This document shows positions 1-10,965 of a stretch of 64,000 nucleotides of DNA, in pieces. Below the pieces are notes generated by a model. The model was not told where the DNA came from and did not search any database. It saw only the letters and a program-made list of their open reading frames with translations. This DNA comes from Paraspadella gotoi (taxonomy: Eukaryota; Chaetognatha). How positions within the stretch are numbered: the stretch's first letter is position 1; each line of letters starts with the position of its first letter. Where the stretch lies: positions 10,262,210 to 10,326,209 of the forward strand of contig CM119263.1 in assembly GCA_051294375.1 (NCBI GenBank), given 5' to 3'. A program made the position numbers and the translations under genes.

Positions 1-1014
1 ACTAACTTCTTTAATCGACTGCTGGGTAATCGCTTAGTCTTTTTTCACCGTCGTCGTCACTTAGGATTTTCTTACCCTATTTCACAATTCGTTACCAATT
101 ATATGTGTCATTATTCACAAGTTTACAGTATAGCATATACAGCATACACAATAAGCAATCAGAAGATATTTGTTTAATTACTGTTTAAGTACGAAAATTG
201 CTAGTCTGCTAATTTTACTACTACATTAAACTAATTTAAAAAGATTACCAAATAATTTGTAACACATGGGATATTAATGTAGCCTTCGAAAACAGTAGGA
301 ACATCCCACAACCAAAAAAATACTTTTTATTTACTAGTACATTTTTATACATGTGTAAAATCATTCCCAAAAACGATCTTGAACATCCTTCTTCAAAATT
401 TCTTGTGCCGTGTCCATCGGAACTCCCCGCGATGCGGGCCTCTCTCTCAAGTCGTAAGATGCAGCTTCGAAGTCCGGCTGCCTCTTCATAAATCAATTTT
501 TTTTGTCAGTCAATCTGTGTGTCCGTCGTTTCTTTTTGTCTATCTCTAGGTATATTCCGGGTAACTGTTTCTACGTTCATGTATATGGATCCGTAATTTC
601 GTTTGTCTGTTTATCTATTTTTATCTCTCTTTTATCTGATATTTTCTGTGTCAGTACATCTTTGTCTAAATGTCCATTCTCTCCCATTCCAGCTTTTTCA
701 TCCCTCTTTTCGAATCGTCCGTCGACCGGCCTCGATCCCGGGCCCCCCCAGGGAATTCCAACACTCAAATCGGAACCTCCTTTCGATCAAGCGCTCTCTA
801 TCGGCGAGTCGTCAAGGGTAACGGTGTCTCTTCGCCGAGCGCCTCTCTCGGCCCCGGGTCGCGACGATGGATTATTAATGACCTCCGTTCGAGTGACATA
901 AAAGTTAATTACTACGATTACGGTCGAGCGAAGGTCGGTTGACGACGACGACCGACGACGAGCGACTGTGATGACCAGTATGTCATCCTTCAGAGAATCG
1001 CTTCCCCCGGGGGC
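1..1014. repeat. Left copy of a 1 kb direct repeat (partner 6997-8022)
   Basis: The first base aligns with 6997 and the match runs to the GC-rich sequence at about 1014/8022, with scattered one-base indels. The content is AT-rich intergenic-looking sequence, then a moderately GC-rich stretch from 720. Open frames here are short and shift between the two copies, so I see no supported gene. Where the copies end they diverge: this one continues into the GC-palindrome array, while the other jumps to an AT-rich repeat. A real segmental duplication or an assembly duplication would both fit. Confidence 0.85.
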
Positions 1015-1203
1015 GGTGCTGGGGCGGCCCGCGCGGGTGGCTCCGCGGGGCGGCCCGCGGGCGGCCCCGAGGGGCAGGCAAATCCTTACCGGTCCTAGGG
1101 GCGCCCCCTGTAGCCTCTTTTTTGGAGCCCCAAGGGGCCACCCAGGGGGAATTCCCCAGGGCTAGAAAAACTTTGCCCCCTGGGGCTACCCCCAGGGGGA
1201 TGG
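1001..1203. repeat. GC-palindrome array A
   Basis: Dense run of short GC-rich palindromes or near-palindromes separated by short AT-richer spacers. Examples are CCCCCGGGGG, GGGGCGCCCC, GCCCCAAGGGGC, CCCCAGGG and CCCCCAGGGGG. It sits inside AT-rich DNA. The translations are Pro/Gly/Arg-rich in several frames on both strands, as expected from GC palindromes, so I do not call a gene. An inverted copy lies at 11884-12086. The family is not recognised. Confidence 0.8.
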
Positions 1204-1310
1204 ATTTTCCTGCCTTGAACGGCTCTCTCTCCCTCCTATCTTCTCTCTCCCTCTACTCTCTCTTTCTCTTCCTCTCTCTCTCTCTCTTTCTCTATCTATT
1301 TCTATTTTCA
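1204..1310. repeat. CT-rich microsatellite tract
   Basis: Interrupted (CT)n following array A. It is also present, inverted, as the GA tract at 11808-11875, so array plus tract were copied together. Confidence 0.8.
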
Positions 1311-1384
1311 TCTTCATTATAATTAAAATATAAAAATAAAATAATATTTTTCACTTCAATTAATCAACAAGAACCAATAGCGTA

Positions 1385-1860
1385 CCAATACCACTTGCAT
1401 AATTTGGTCGCCTTGCATAATTAGTCATTATTGACATAATTTGGTCAACTGACATTATAATTTGTCAACTGATATAATTTAATCAACTTTTAAATTTGGC
1501 AAACTTTTATAATTTGGATAAACTTTCATATATTTGGTAATTTTTTTATATTTAGTTACTTGCTTAATTTGGTACCCTCATAATTGGCTTAACTTTATAA
1601 TTTGGTAAACTGTTAATAATTTGGTAACTTTCATAATTTGGTAACTTTTATATTTGGTAACTTTCTAATTTAATCAATTATGCCATAATTAAATCAACTC
1701 GCCATTAATTTGGTCAACTTGCATAATTTTGGTCAATTTCATAGATTTGTCATATTGGCATATTTAAATTGGTCAACTTGCATAATTTGGTCAACTTAGT
1801 ATTTGGAACAACTTGGATAATTGTGTCAATTAATTGAATTGTGGTCAACAATCAACTTAA
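1385..1860. repeat. AT-rich minisatellite, TTGGTCAACTTGCATAA-like unit
   Basis: About two dozen degenerate copies of a roughly 17-20 base unit containing (A)ATTTGGT(C)AACT and CATAATTTGG. Complementary versions (ACCAAATTATG, AAGTTGACC) occupy 8400-8860, 9655-9960 and 13318-13800. Units drift by substitution and indel. No coding potential is seen. Confidence 0.85.
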
Positions 1861-2789
1861 CAATTAGCTAATTAATAATTTATCCGATACAAATAAAAAA
1901 CGAATGAGAAATAGGAGTGCAAAAATTTTTTAATAATGTTCAAGTAAAAGTAACTTTTGTTTTTCCATTAAACTCATTTCATTTTCTACCCACACACAAA
2001 ATTTTATCTTAATACATTTATAGAATAAAGAGTTAGGATGGTTTTAATTTTTTATTCACTTATAAAAATAATTAATTAAAAAATATTTAATTGATTAATT
2101 AATTAATATCAGTCTTTAAGTCCATCCCATATTAGCATTAAACTCAATATATTCGTGATTATAGATGGATTGAATAAAATTTTGTTGGGGTAGAAAAGTA
2201 TGTGTTGAGCTAGATATAAAAGTTTGCTCACTCCTCCCCCAATCGTCAGCCTTCTACTTAACAATGTGAGTCAATCTTAAGCAATCTACAAACCTGACGA
2301 TTATTAATTACAAATCCTAATAAAATAAAATTATTTTACGATGAGAACTCGTTTATGTTGATGAATAGTATTTTATTGTTTTTTTTTAGGGTGCTCCATA
2401 ATTCACTAAGTAGGTCTGTCAGTCACGGCCATTAATTTGTTTGGTGATTTATTTAATTTCCCTTTTAAACATCAAATTATGAATATTTTTAAAAAATTAT
2501 GTCTCTCTATCGTCTATCAGTATTCCATCCAACAAAAAAAAGAGAAAAAATTTAAAAAAAGAAAGATAAATAAGGATAAAAAAAGAAGACAAAATGACTG
2601 ATTAGCTTTTTACCACTAAATTTTGTGGCTACTCTTCATTGTTTGCTAAACTATGTTTCTATAATCTTTTAACTGAATAAAATAATTGGTTAAAAATACA
2701 AATATATAATTTTAGATAAAATATGAAATAAATGAGTTAACAATAATTTGAAAAATATGTATATTAATTCAGTTAAAATAAAACAGTTT
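1861..2789. repeat. AT-rich interior of the composite element
   Basis: Over 900 bases without a gene. It contains ATTAATTAATTAA runs and, at 2170-2225, one diverged copy of the satellite unit seen at 9.1-10.7 kb (GGGTAGAAAAGTATGTGTTG). The whole stretch reappears inverted at about 12360-13300 and partly at 8024-8395. Confidence 0.75.
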
Positions 2790-2945
2790 GAAAGAGAGAG
2801 AGAAAAAAAAGATCTATAGAGAGAGAAAACCAGAGAGAGAGAAAAAAAAGAAAGAGTGGAATGAGAAAAAGAGAGAGAGAAAAAGAGAGAGAGAAAAAGA
2901 GAGAGAGAAAAAGAAAAAGGGGAAGAGAAAGAGAGAGTAACAACA
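2790..2945. repeat. GA-rich microsatellite tract
   Basis: Interrupted (GA)n/(GAAA)n. The complementary CT tract is at 12190-12345, within the inverted copy of this element. Confidence 0.85.
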
Positions 2946-3020
2946 GGGAGAAATATTCTCAGATATAATAACATAGTCAGAAGTATATTTTCTCATCTAA
3001 ACTTTGCTCTCGCTTTAACT

Positions 3021-3246
3021 CGCCCTGGGGAGCAGTTTTTGCTCCCCAAGGGGTTACCCCCAGGCAACTTTTTTTTGCCCCAGGGGGCTAAGCATTAGGG
3101 GCGCCCTAATAGACCCAAAATGTTGGCCCAGGGGGAACCCCCTGGGGCGGCCCCTGAGGCAATCCAGAGGGCGCCCCCTCAAGACCATTTTGCTGTCCCC
3201 TGAATAGTCTGCCCCCTGGGCCGCCCCTAAGCCGCCCCGCGGGCGG
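3021..3246. repeat. GC-palindrome array B
   Basis: Second, different array of short GC palindromes (CCCCAAGGGG, CCCCAGGGGG, GGGGCGCCC, CCCCTGGGGCGG) with spacers. A cleaner copy is at 13876-14117, and this copy has lost single bases from several G/C runs, the usual signature of long-read consensus error. Arrays A and B bound the AT-rich interior of a roughly 2.3 kb composite. Confidence 0.8.
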
Positions 3247-3565
3247 AGGATTTGGAGATGACATATCTCGTGATGACCAAGAAAACGATCTGACCGACTA
3301 TAGATAAAAAGATTTAAAGAAGAACGAAGTGACTTAATTTGTGATTTGTTAATCGATCACGTTGGTGTTAAAGAGAGGTGACGATTGATGACAACGCCGT
3401 CGACAATGACAACGCCTACGATGATGACAACGCCGACGATGATGACGTGAAAATTGGTTGTCAACAATTTATTCCGACCGTGACACTCCGCAAGGAGGGA
3501 AGTCAAAAGGTCAAGGTTTAGTCTTCACGAGTAAATTGTAGAAATACTAATCTTCATTTTTTATT

Positions 3566-3568
<3 letters not shown>
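3247..3568. repeat. Unique spacer with short GATGACAACGCC minisatellite
   Basis: Direct partner of 14118-14443. Positions 3376-3446 hold about four copies of a 12-18 base GATGACAACGCC-type unit. No gene is supported. The repeat would encode Asp/Asn-rich peptide, but both copies break the frame at different points. Confidence 0.7.
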
Positions 3569-3639
<71 letters not shown>

Positions 3640-3870
3640 TCTCTCTCTCTCTCTCGTCTTCCTTTTCTTCTCGTGGATTCTCATTTTTAAAAAAGTATTG
3701 TTTCTTAAAAAAGTTTTTTTTACTGCTTAATAAAATACAGAGGGATTTTCCGTTTTTTCCTTTCGTTTCATCCTTAATCTTTAGCAATTCCTCTCTCTCT
3801 CTGTCTCTCTCTCTCTCTCTCATCTTCTCTCTCTCTCTTCTTCTCTCTCTCTCTCTCTCTTCCTCTCTCT
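3569..3870. repeat. Two (CT)n tracts separated by unique sequence
   Basis: (CT)n at about 3569-3656 and 3791-3870. The sequence between them (3660-3790) reappears inverted at about 5715-5840. The corresponding (CT)n beside the other copy of this locus (14444-14552) is longer and purer. Confidence 0.85.
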
Positions 3871-4462
3871 ACCTTCTGCGTGAGATCTTCCTCTTGCTCC
3901 AAAACCAAACTCTCGAATCCAGTTTTTTTCCAGAGAAAAAATATTTCACCTTCTTTTTGTTTTTTTCTTCTTTTTTTTCGATTTTCGATTTTAACAAGTT
4001 TATTTCTTCTTCTTAATTTTGAACTTTATTGTTTCTTTTGTTTCCTTTCTTCGATTTTTTTTACCATACGAATACGAATTCTTTTTAAATAAACCTATGT
4101 GATGTAACGGTATTTTAGTTAAATCTTCAGGCTTCTGTATTTTCTCTAGTTCAAAATTTTTTGTCTATTTTTTTTTCTTCACTTCCGTCACGAAAACTTT
4201 CGCTTCTTCGCGACGAAGTCTTCTGAAAAACCAGCGACGATCGCGAAGAGACGCTGCGACGAAGCAAAGACACGGCGAAGGTCTCTGAATCAACCAGTGA
4301 AAAAAATCAACAGTTTCTCTGAACATAATGCGAAGGTCTTAAATCAACAGTAAATAATTCAATTGAAATTTTAAAACTTTCATTTACTGAAGTGATTTTA
4401 GAAGAAAAAAAATCTCATGAATTCAGCTTTCTTTCGTAAATAGGAAAGGAAAATACCCAAAC
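3871..4462. other. T-rich intergenic stretch, no gene seen
   Basis: Long T runs with GCGAAG-type short repeats near 4200-4270. Positions 3880-4055 reappear inverted at 5409-5590, just right of the first gap. Nothing coding is recognised. Confidence 0.6.
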
Positions 4463-4902
4463 GCGTCCGATGAGAGCGAGAGATACTTTCTGAGGCTCGG
4501 GCCTTTCGAGTCTTGTTAAGGCTGGTCGTCGTCGTCTTCGTCGTCGTTTCTTTCTCGTCGTCCTCCTGGTCGTCGCTCCCCCATCGTCGCCGCGGCCGTC
4601 GTCGTTTCGCTCGTCGTCAGTTTCGTCGTCGATTTCGTCGTCGCCGTCGCCTTCGTAGTCTTTTCTTTGAAATCGTCGCGCATATCGTCGTTCTCCCAGG
4701 CATCATTTCGATTCTCCAACTTTTGGTTTTCTCTTGATTGTATCTTCGTCGTCGTCGTCGTCGTCGTCGTCGTCCTACACTGACCCTCCACTCAAATGTC
4801 GACCTTCTGGTTTCACGATGGTTGCGTGTTTTGCCTCGAATCGGAAGGACTAAAAATCGTCAAAGAGAGAGAGAGAAGAGAGAGAGGAGAGAGAGAGACA
4901 TG

Positions 4903-4935
<33 letters not shown>

Positions 4936-5156
4936 TGAATTCTTTATATAAGCGAAACAAGTGCGGAATAATCGAGGTTGTCGTTGTAGTTGTGACGACG
5001 ATGACAACGACGACGATGATGAAGTTACTTTGGTATTGTTGTCATCGTCATCGGCGTTGATAAAATTTCGGTCGTACATTCGATCGTACATTCGGCCCGC
5101 CCACGAGCCGCCTTTAGCTTCTTTGTTGTTTCAGGTGACGCAATTTCGCCGCGCGG

Positions 5157-5240
<84 letters not shown>

Positions 5241-5350
5241 TCAATCTTTCTTTCTTTCAATCTTTCTTTCTTTCTTTCTTTTTTCATTTTTGGAACTCCT
5301 GGGGTTGATCTCTCTTTCTCACTCTGGCAAATATTACAATCTTCAAAAGT

Positions 5351-5383
<33 letters not shown>
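4463..5383. repeat. Left copy of a 0.9 kb direct repeat (partner 5949-6872)
   Basis: Starts with GCGTCCGATGAGAGCGAGAG in both copies. In order it contains a GTC/CGT trinucleotide region (4509-4660, 4744-4776), a GA tract (4862-4934), a short unique stretch, a (TTTC)n tract and a CT tract running into the gap. The same order appears in 5949-6872 with indels. Confidence 0.85.
5157..5282. repeat. (TTTC)n tetranucleotide microsatellite
   Basis: About 30 tetranucleotide units with a few TTTCAATC interruptions near the right end. The shorter partner tract is at 6672-6785. Confidence 0.95.
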
Positions 5384-5408
5384 NNNNNNNNNNNNNNNNN
5401 NNNNNNNN
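5384..5408. other. Assembly gap, 25 N
   Basis: Exactly 25 unknown bases, entered from the left inside a (CT)n tract. Left and right flanks are related by direct and inverted repeats, so the gap was probably not truly spanned. Confidence 0.99.
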
Positions 5409-5856
5409 TCGAAGAGAAGGAAACAAAAGAAACAATTTTAAAGTTCAACAATTAGCAAGAAGAACTAACTTGTTTAAAATCGAAAGCTCGAAAAAAGAAA
5501 GAAAAAACAAAAAGAAGCGTAATATTTTTTTCTCGGGAAAAAAAACTTGTTATCGAGAAGTTTGGTTTTGGAGCCCAAAGGGAAGATCTTCACGCAGAAC
5601 GGTAGAGGAGAGAGAGAGAGAAGAGGACGAGACGAGATGAGACGAGAGAGAGAGAGAGAGAGAGAGAGGATCGAGAGAGATGAGAGAGGATCGAGATGAG
5701 AGAGGAGAGAGAGAGGAAATTGCTAAAGATTTAAGGATGAAAACGAAAGGAAAAAAAACGGAAAAATCCCTCTGTATTTTATTAAGCAGTAAAAAAACTT
5801 TTTATAAAACAAATACTTTTTTAAAAATGAAAATCACAAGCTGAGAATAAGAAAAG

Positions 5857-5900
<44 letters not shown>

Positions 5901-5948
5901 GAGAGGAGAGAGGAGAGATAGAGATGAGAGAAGAGAGAGGAGATTTCC
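5409..5948. repeat. Inverted copy of 3540-4055
   Basis: Right of the gap. 5409-5590 is the reverse complement of about 3890-4055, and 5715-5840 is the reverse complement of about 3660-3790, with GA tracts (5603-5710, 5857-5940) matching the CT tracts there. No gene is seen. Confidence 0.75.
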
Positions 5949-6413
5949 GCGTCCGATGAGAGCGAGAGATACTTTCTTGAGGCTCGGGCCTTTCGAGTCT
6001 TGTTGAAGGCTGGTCTCGTCGTCTTCGTCGTCGTTCTTTCTCGTCGTCCTCCTGGGCGTCGCTCCCCCATCGTCGCGCGGCCGTTCGGTCGTTTCGCTCG
6101 TCGTCAGTTTCGTCGTCGATTTCGTCGTCGCCGTCAGCCTTCGTAGTGCTTTTCTTTGAAATTCGTCGCGCATTATCGTCGTTCTCCCAGGCATCAATTT
6201 CGATTCTCCAACTTTTGGTTTTTCTCTTTGATTGTATCTTCGTCGTGCGTCGTCGTCGTCGTCGTCGTCCTACACTGACCCTCCACTCAAATGTCGACCT
6301 TCTGGTTTCACGATGTTGCGTTTTTGCTCGAACGACAAAGGACTAAAATCGTCAAAGAGAGAGAGGAGAAGAGAGAGAGGAGAGAGAGAGACATGGAGAG
6401 AAGAGAGAGGAGA

Positions 6414-6444
<31 letters not shown>

Positions 6445-6686
6445 GATGAATTCTTTATATAGCCGAAAACAAGTGCGGAAATATCGAGTTGTCGTTGCTT
6501 TAGTTTGTGACGACGTGACAACGACGACGATGAGGGAAGTGACTTTTTGGTATTGTTGTTCTCGTCATCGGCGTTGATAAAATTTCGGCGTCGCTACATT
6601 CGATCGTAATTCGGCCGCCCACCGAGCGCTTTAGCTTTTTGTTGTTCAGGTGACGCAATTTCGCCGCGCGGTCTTTCTTTCTTCTG

Positions 6687-6731
<45 letters not shown>

Positions 6732-6860
6732 TTTTCTTTCTTTCTTTCATCTTTCTTTCTTTCAATCTTTCTTTCTTTTCTTTCTTTTTTCATTTTTGGA
6801 ATCCTGGGTTGATCTCTCTTTCTCACTCTGGCACAAATATTTACATCTTCAAAATTTATC

Positions 6861-6872
<12 letters not shown>
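5949..6872. repeat. Right copy of the 0.9 kb direct repeat (partner 4463-5383)
   Basis: Same order of CGT tract, GA tract, unique stretch and TTTC tract as 4463-5383, with many one-base differences. Frames over the CGT tract encode Arg/Thr/Ser runs and are artefacts of the repeat. Confidence 0.85.
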
Positions 6873-6923
<51 letters not shown>

Positions 6924-6941
6924 TTCTCCTCTGTCTCTCTT

Positions 6942-6976
<35 letters not shown>

Positions 6977-6996
6977 TGTCTCTCTCTCTCTCTCTC
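6866..6996. repeat. Long interrupted (CT)n tract
   Basis: CT dinucleotide repeat that ends exactly where the second copy of the 1 kb repeat begins (6997). The segment junction therefore lies at a microsatellite edge. Confidence 0.9.
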
Positions 6997-8022
6997 ACTA
7001 ACTTCTTTAATCGACTGCTGGGTAATCGCTTAGGTCTTTTTTCACCGTCGTCGTCACTTAGGATTTTCTTACCCTATTTCACAATTCGTTACCATATATG
7101 TAGTCATTCTTCACAAGTTTACAGTATACAGTATACAGTATACGACATAAGCAATCAGAAGATATTTGTTTAATTACTGTTTAAAGTACGAAAATTGCTA
7201 GTCTGCTAATTTTACTACTACATTAAACTAAATTTAAAAAGGATTACCAAATATATTTGTAACACAATGGGATATTAATGTAGCCTTCTGAAAATAGTAG
7301 GAACATCCCCACAACCAAAAAATACTTTTTATTTTACTAGTACATTTTTATACATGTGTAAAAGTCATTCCCAAAACGATCTTGAACATCCTTCTTCAAA
7401 ATTTCTTGTGCCGTGTCCATCGGAACTCCCCGCGATGCGGGCCTCTCTCTCAAGTCGTAAGATGCAGCTGTCGAAGTCCGGCTGCCTCTTCATAAATCAA
7501 TTTTTTTGTCAGTCAATCTGTGTGTCCGTCCGTTTCTCTTTGTCTATCTCTAGGTATATTCCGGGCACTGTTTCTACGTTCATGTATATGGACCGTAATT
7601 TCGTTTGTCTGTTTATCTATTTTATCTCTTTTATCTGATTATTTCTGTGTCAGTACATCTGTCTGTCTAAATGTCCATCTCTCCCATTCCAGCCTTTTTC
7701 ATCCCTCTTTTTCGAATCGTCGTCGACCGGCCTCGATCCCGGGTCCCCCCAGGGAATTCCAACACTCAAATCGGAACCTCCTTTCGATCAAGCGCTCTCT
7801 ATCGCGAGTCCGTCAAGGGGTAAGCGGTGTCTTCTTCGCCCGAGCGCCTCTCTCGGCCCCGGGTCGCGACGATGGATTATTAATGACCTCCGTTCGAGTG
7901 ACAATAAAGTTAATTACGACGATTACGGTCGAGGCGAAGGGTCGGTTCGACGACGACGACGACGACGACGACGACTGTGATGACCAAGTATGTCATCCTT
8001 CAGAATCGCTTCCCCCGGGGGC
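6997..8022. repeat. Right copy of the 1 kb direct repeat (partner 1-1014)
   Basis: Collinear with the window start, including the (GAC)n patch at 7948-7976. At 8022 the match stops two bases into the expected GC-palindrome array and jumps to the AT-rich composite interior. No gene is supported. A 207-codon frame at 7520-8143 is not conserved in the partner copy. Confidence 0.85.
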
Positions 8023-8900
8023 AAGAGAGGAGATCAATCACATACTTTTCTACCACAACAAAATTTTATGTCACAATCCATCTATTGAATCACGAATATA
8101 TTTGAGTTTAAATGCTAATTCATGGGATGGACTTAAAGACTGATATTAATTAATTAATCAATTAAATATTTTTAATTAATTATTTTTATAAGTGAATTAA
8201 AAAATTAAAACCATCCTACTCTTTATTCTATAAAATTATTAAGATAAAATTTTGTGTGTGGGTAAAAATGAAAGTGAGTTTTAATGGAAAAACAAAGTTA
8301 CTTTTACTTTGAACATTATTAAAAAATTTTTTGCACTATTTCTCCCTTCGTTTTTTATTTGTATCGGATAAAATTATTAATTAGCTAATTGTTAAGTTGG
8401 ATTGTTGACCAAATTAATTAATTTGACCAATTATCCAAGTTGTCCAAATTATCTAAGTGTACCAAATTATGCAAGTGACCAATTTATATGCCAATTGACA
8501 AATCTATGAAATTGACCAAATTATGCGAAGTTGACCAATTATGCGAGTTGATTTAATTATGCAAATTGATTAAATTATGAAAGTTACCAAATATGAAAGT
8601 TACCAAATTATGAAAGTTACCAAATTATTAAAGTTTACCAAATTATAAAAGTTAGCCAATTATGAGGTTACCAAATTAAGCAAGTTAACTAAATTATAAA
8701 AAATTTACCAAATTATGAAAGTTTACCAAATTATAAAAGTTTACACAAATTTAAAAGTTGATTAATTATATCAGTTGACCAAATTATATGTCAGTTACCA
8801 AATTATGTCATGACTAAATTATGCAAGGCGACCAAATTATGCAAGTGGTATTGTACAGCTATTGGTTCATTGTTGATTAATTGAAGTGAAAAAATTCATT
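8023..8900. repeat. Partial copy of the AT-rich composite element
   Basis: Collinear with about 12940-13865 and inverted to about 1340-2260. It includes the AT minisatellite at 8400-8860 (units such as ACCAAATTATG and AAGTTGACC). It follows directly on a truncated GC-palindrome array, so the two array-to-interior junctions in this window disagree. Confidence 0.8.
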
Positions 8901-9109
8901 TTATTAGTCGGATCTGCTTATCACAGATCCCGACTCTATAACTCACTTTTCGGTCCGTCGTCCGCCTCAATATGGTCGGGACACACATTATCATCATGTT
9001 CAGAACATCGAATTATGATAAATTATGGCAAAAAATAGTCCGCCGTCACACCGTCGTCTGTCCGTCCGTCGTTCCGTCCGTCCCACCTTAGTCAAACCAA
9101 CTGTCCAAT

Positions 9110-10745
9110 TACCCGGATTGGATGGATGGATTTTGGTATGAAATTTGTGTGTGGGTAGGAAACTGTGTGATTGAGATGGATATGAAGTTTCGAGGGAATC
9201 GTGCGAGTGGAAATTTGGTTTAAATGGAAAAAACAAAAAATATATTTTCACTATTTGAAAACCCAAATTGCTCATGAGTGGATAGTGAATTGATGAAATT
9301 TTGTATGATGGTAGGAACAAAGTGTTGTGAAAATTGAGGGGCCGGATATAAAGTTTCGATGGATCATGCGAGTGGAAATGAGTAAAATCGGACAAAACAA
9401 AAGTTACATATTTACTTGAAGTATTTTTAACTTAATTTACTCAAATTATTTTGTTTAATTAAAAAATTGGATAGATAAATCGAACCTTGAATTTTGTGTG
9501 TTGGTAGGAAAGTATGTGATAAAGCTGGATAAAATTTTTTTGATGGAAATCGTGGAGTGGAAAAGCAGTTCAAATTAAGAAAAACCAAAAGACACATTTA
9601 TTTGAATTTTTTAAAGTTTCTCTCTCTCTCTCTCTGATGATTGATTGATTGACCGAAATATGCTAATGACCCAAATTATGGCCAGTTGACGCAAAATCTG
9701 CAGTATAATCAAGTTTTGGCCAAAGTGACCAAATTCTGCTGTTGACCAATAGCTAGTTGAATAAAATTATGGCAGTTAACCAAATTATGCCGGTTGAACC
9801 AAATTATCTTAATTGATTCAAATTATGTCAGTTGACGCAATTATGTCAGTTGACGGCAAATTATGTCAGTAGACCAAATTATGTCAGTTAACGCAAGTTA
9901 TGTCAGTTGACCAAATTATGGCAAAGTTGATTAAATTATGGGGCAGAGTTGACCAAGATAGCTTATTCCATTAATTATCGATGACTGGCATTTTGTATTG
10001 AGTAGAAAAGTGTGTGATTGAACAGGAAACCAAGTTTCGATGGAATCTTCTTGAGTGGAAAATGAGTTAAATGGAAAACAAAAACCTGTTTCACTAAATT
10101 GATTATGCTTCTTTTTTCCTTTTATATAAATGTATATGCAGGATGTATTAAATAAGTCAAATAATTAATCAGTTATTAACAATTAGTAGTCAATTATTAA
10201 TTCAATAATTAATTAATCAGTCAATATCCGTCCATCTCCCACCTTAGCAAAAAGCTCCAATAACTCGTAGATTGGCTGGTTGGATTGAAATGAATTTGTG
10301 TGTGGGTAGGAAAGTGTGTGATAAGCTGGATATAAAGTTTCGACGGAATCGTGTGAGTGGAAATGAGTTTAAGTGGAAAAAACATAAGTCGCATTTTTAC
10401 TAAAATCTTTTTACTTATTTTAACCAATAAGTACTCTAATAATCATAATTGGATGGATAGATTTTGAGTCAAATTTTTGTGTGGGTAGAAAAATGTGTAT
10501 CGAATGCTTGATATAAAGTTTCGGTGGAAACGTACGAGTGGAAATGAGTTAAATGAAAAAATATGAGTCCCATTTACTTGAATCTTTACTTATTTTAACC
10601 TATAATAGATTGAAGATGAAATTTTGTGAGCGGTAGGAAAGTGTGTGAAAAAAGCTAGATATAAAGTTTTGACGGAATTGTGCCAGTGGAAATGAGTTAA
10701 ATAAAAAAAAAAAAAGTCACATTAACTTGAAGCACGAAAAATGAA
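9110..10745. repeat. Diverged satellite, about 150-190 base unit
   Basis: About seven units whose core reads TTTTGTGTGTGGGTAGGAAA, followed by a GTGTGTGAT/AAGCTGG segment, ATATAAAGTTTCGATGG, a CGTGCGAGTGGAAATGAG segment and a lysine-like A-rich tail. Core occurrences lie near 9146, 9305, 9494, 9990, 10290, 10470 and 10622. The array is interrupted at 9655-9960 by the AT minisatellite. Frames on the minus strand (9000-9395, 10221-10427) follow this repeat and are not accepted as genes. Confidence 0.75.
9655..9960. repeat. AT minisatellite block inside the satellite array
   Basis: Degenerate units related to AAATTATGTCAGTTGACC, the same family as 1385-1860 in reverse complement. Its position inside the longer satellite suggests the two repeat types belong to one composite array. 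Confidence 0.75.
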
Positions 10746-10789
10746 ACAAGTTAAAAAAATCCTAAAAGCATAAGGATCGATCGCAATTG

Positions 10790-10793
10790 GCAA

Positions 10794-10864
<71 letters not shown>

Positions 10865-10965
10865 CAGTAAAAGACATAAGGATGTCGTACGCAATTCAAA
10901 GAGAGAGAGAGAGAGAGAGAGAAGAGAAGAGAGAGAAGAGAAAGATAGAAAGAAGAGAGTCCGAG
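10790..10965. repeat. (GA)n microsatellite, two blocks
   Basis: GA tracts at about 10792-10862 and 10898-10965, separated by a short sequence containing AAAGACATAAGGATGTC. That sequence also resembles the flank at 10767-10790, suggesting a local duplication of flank plus tract. Confidence 0.9.

Noticed and set aside
3554-3823. Arg/Glu-rich and Ser/Leu-rich frames throughout the window
   Set aside because: They are translations of (GA)n and (CT)n tracts; such tracts give open frames in every register by construction.
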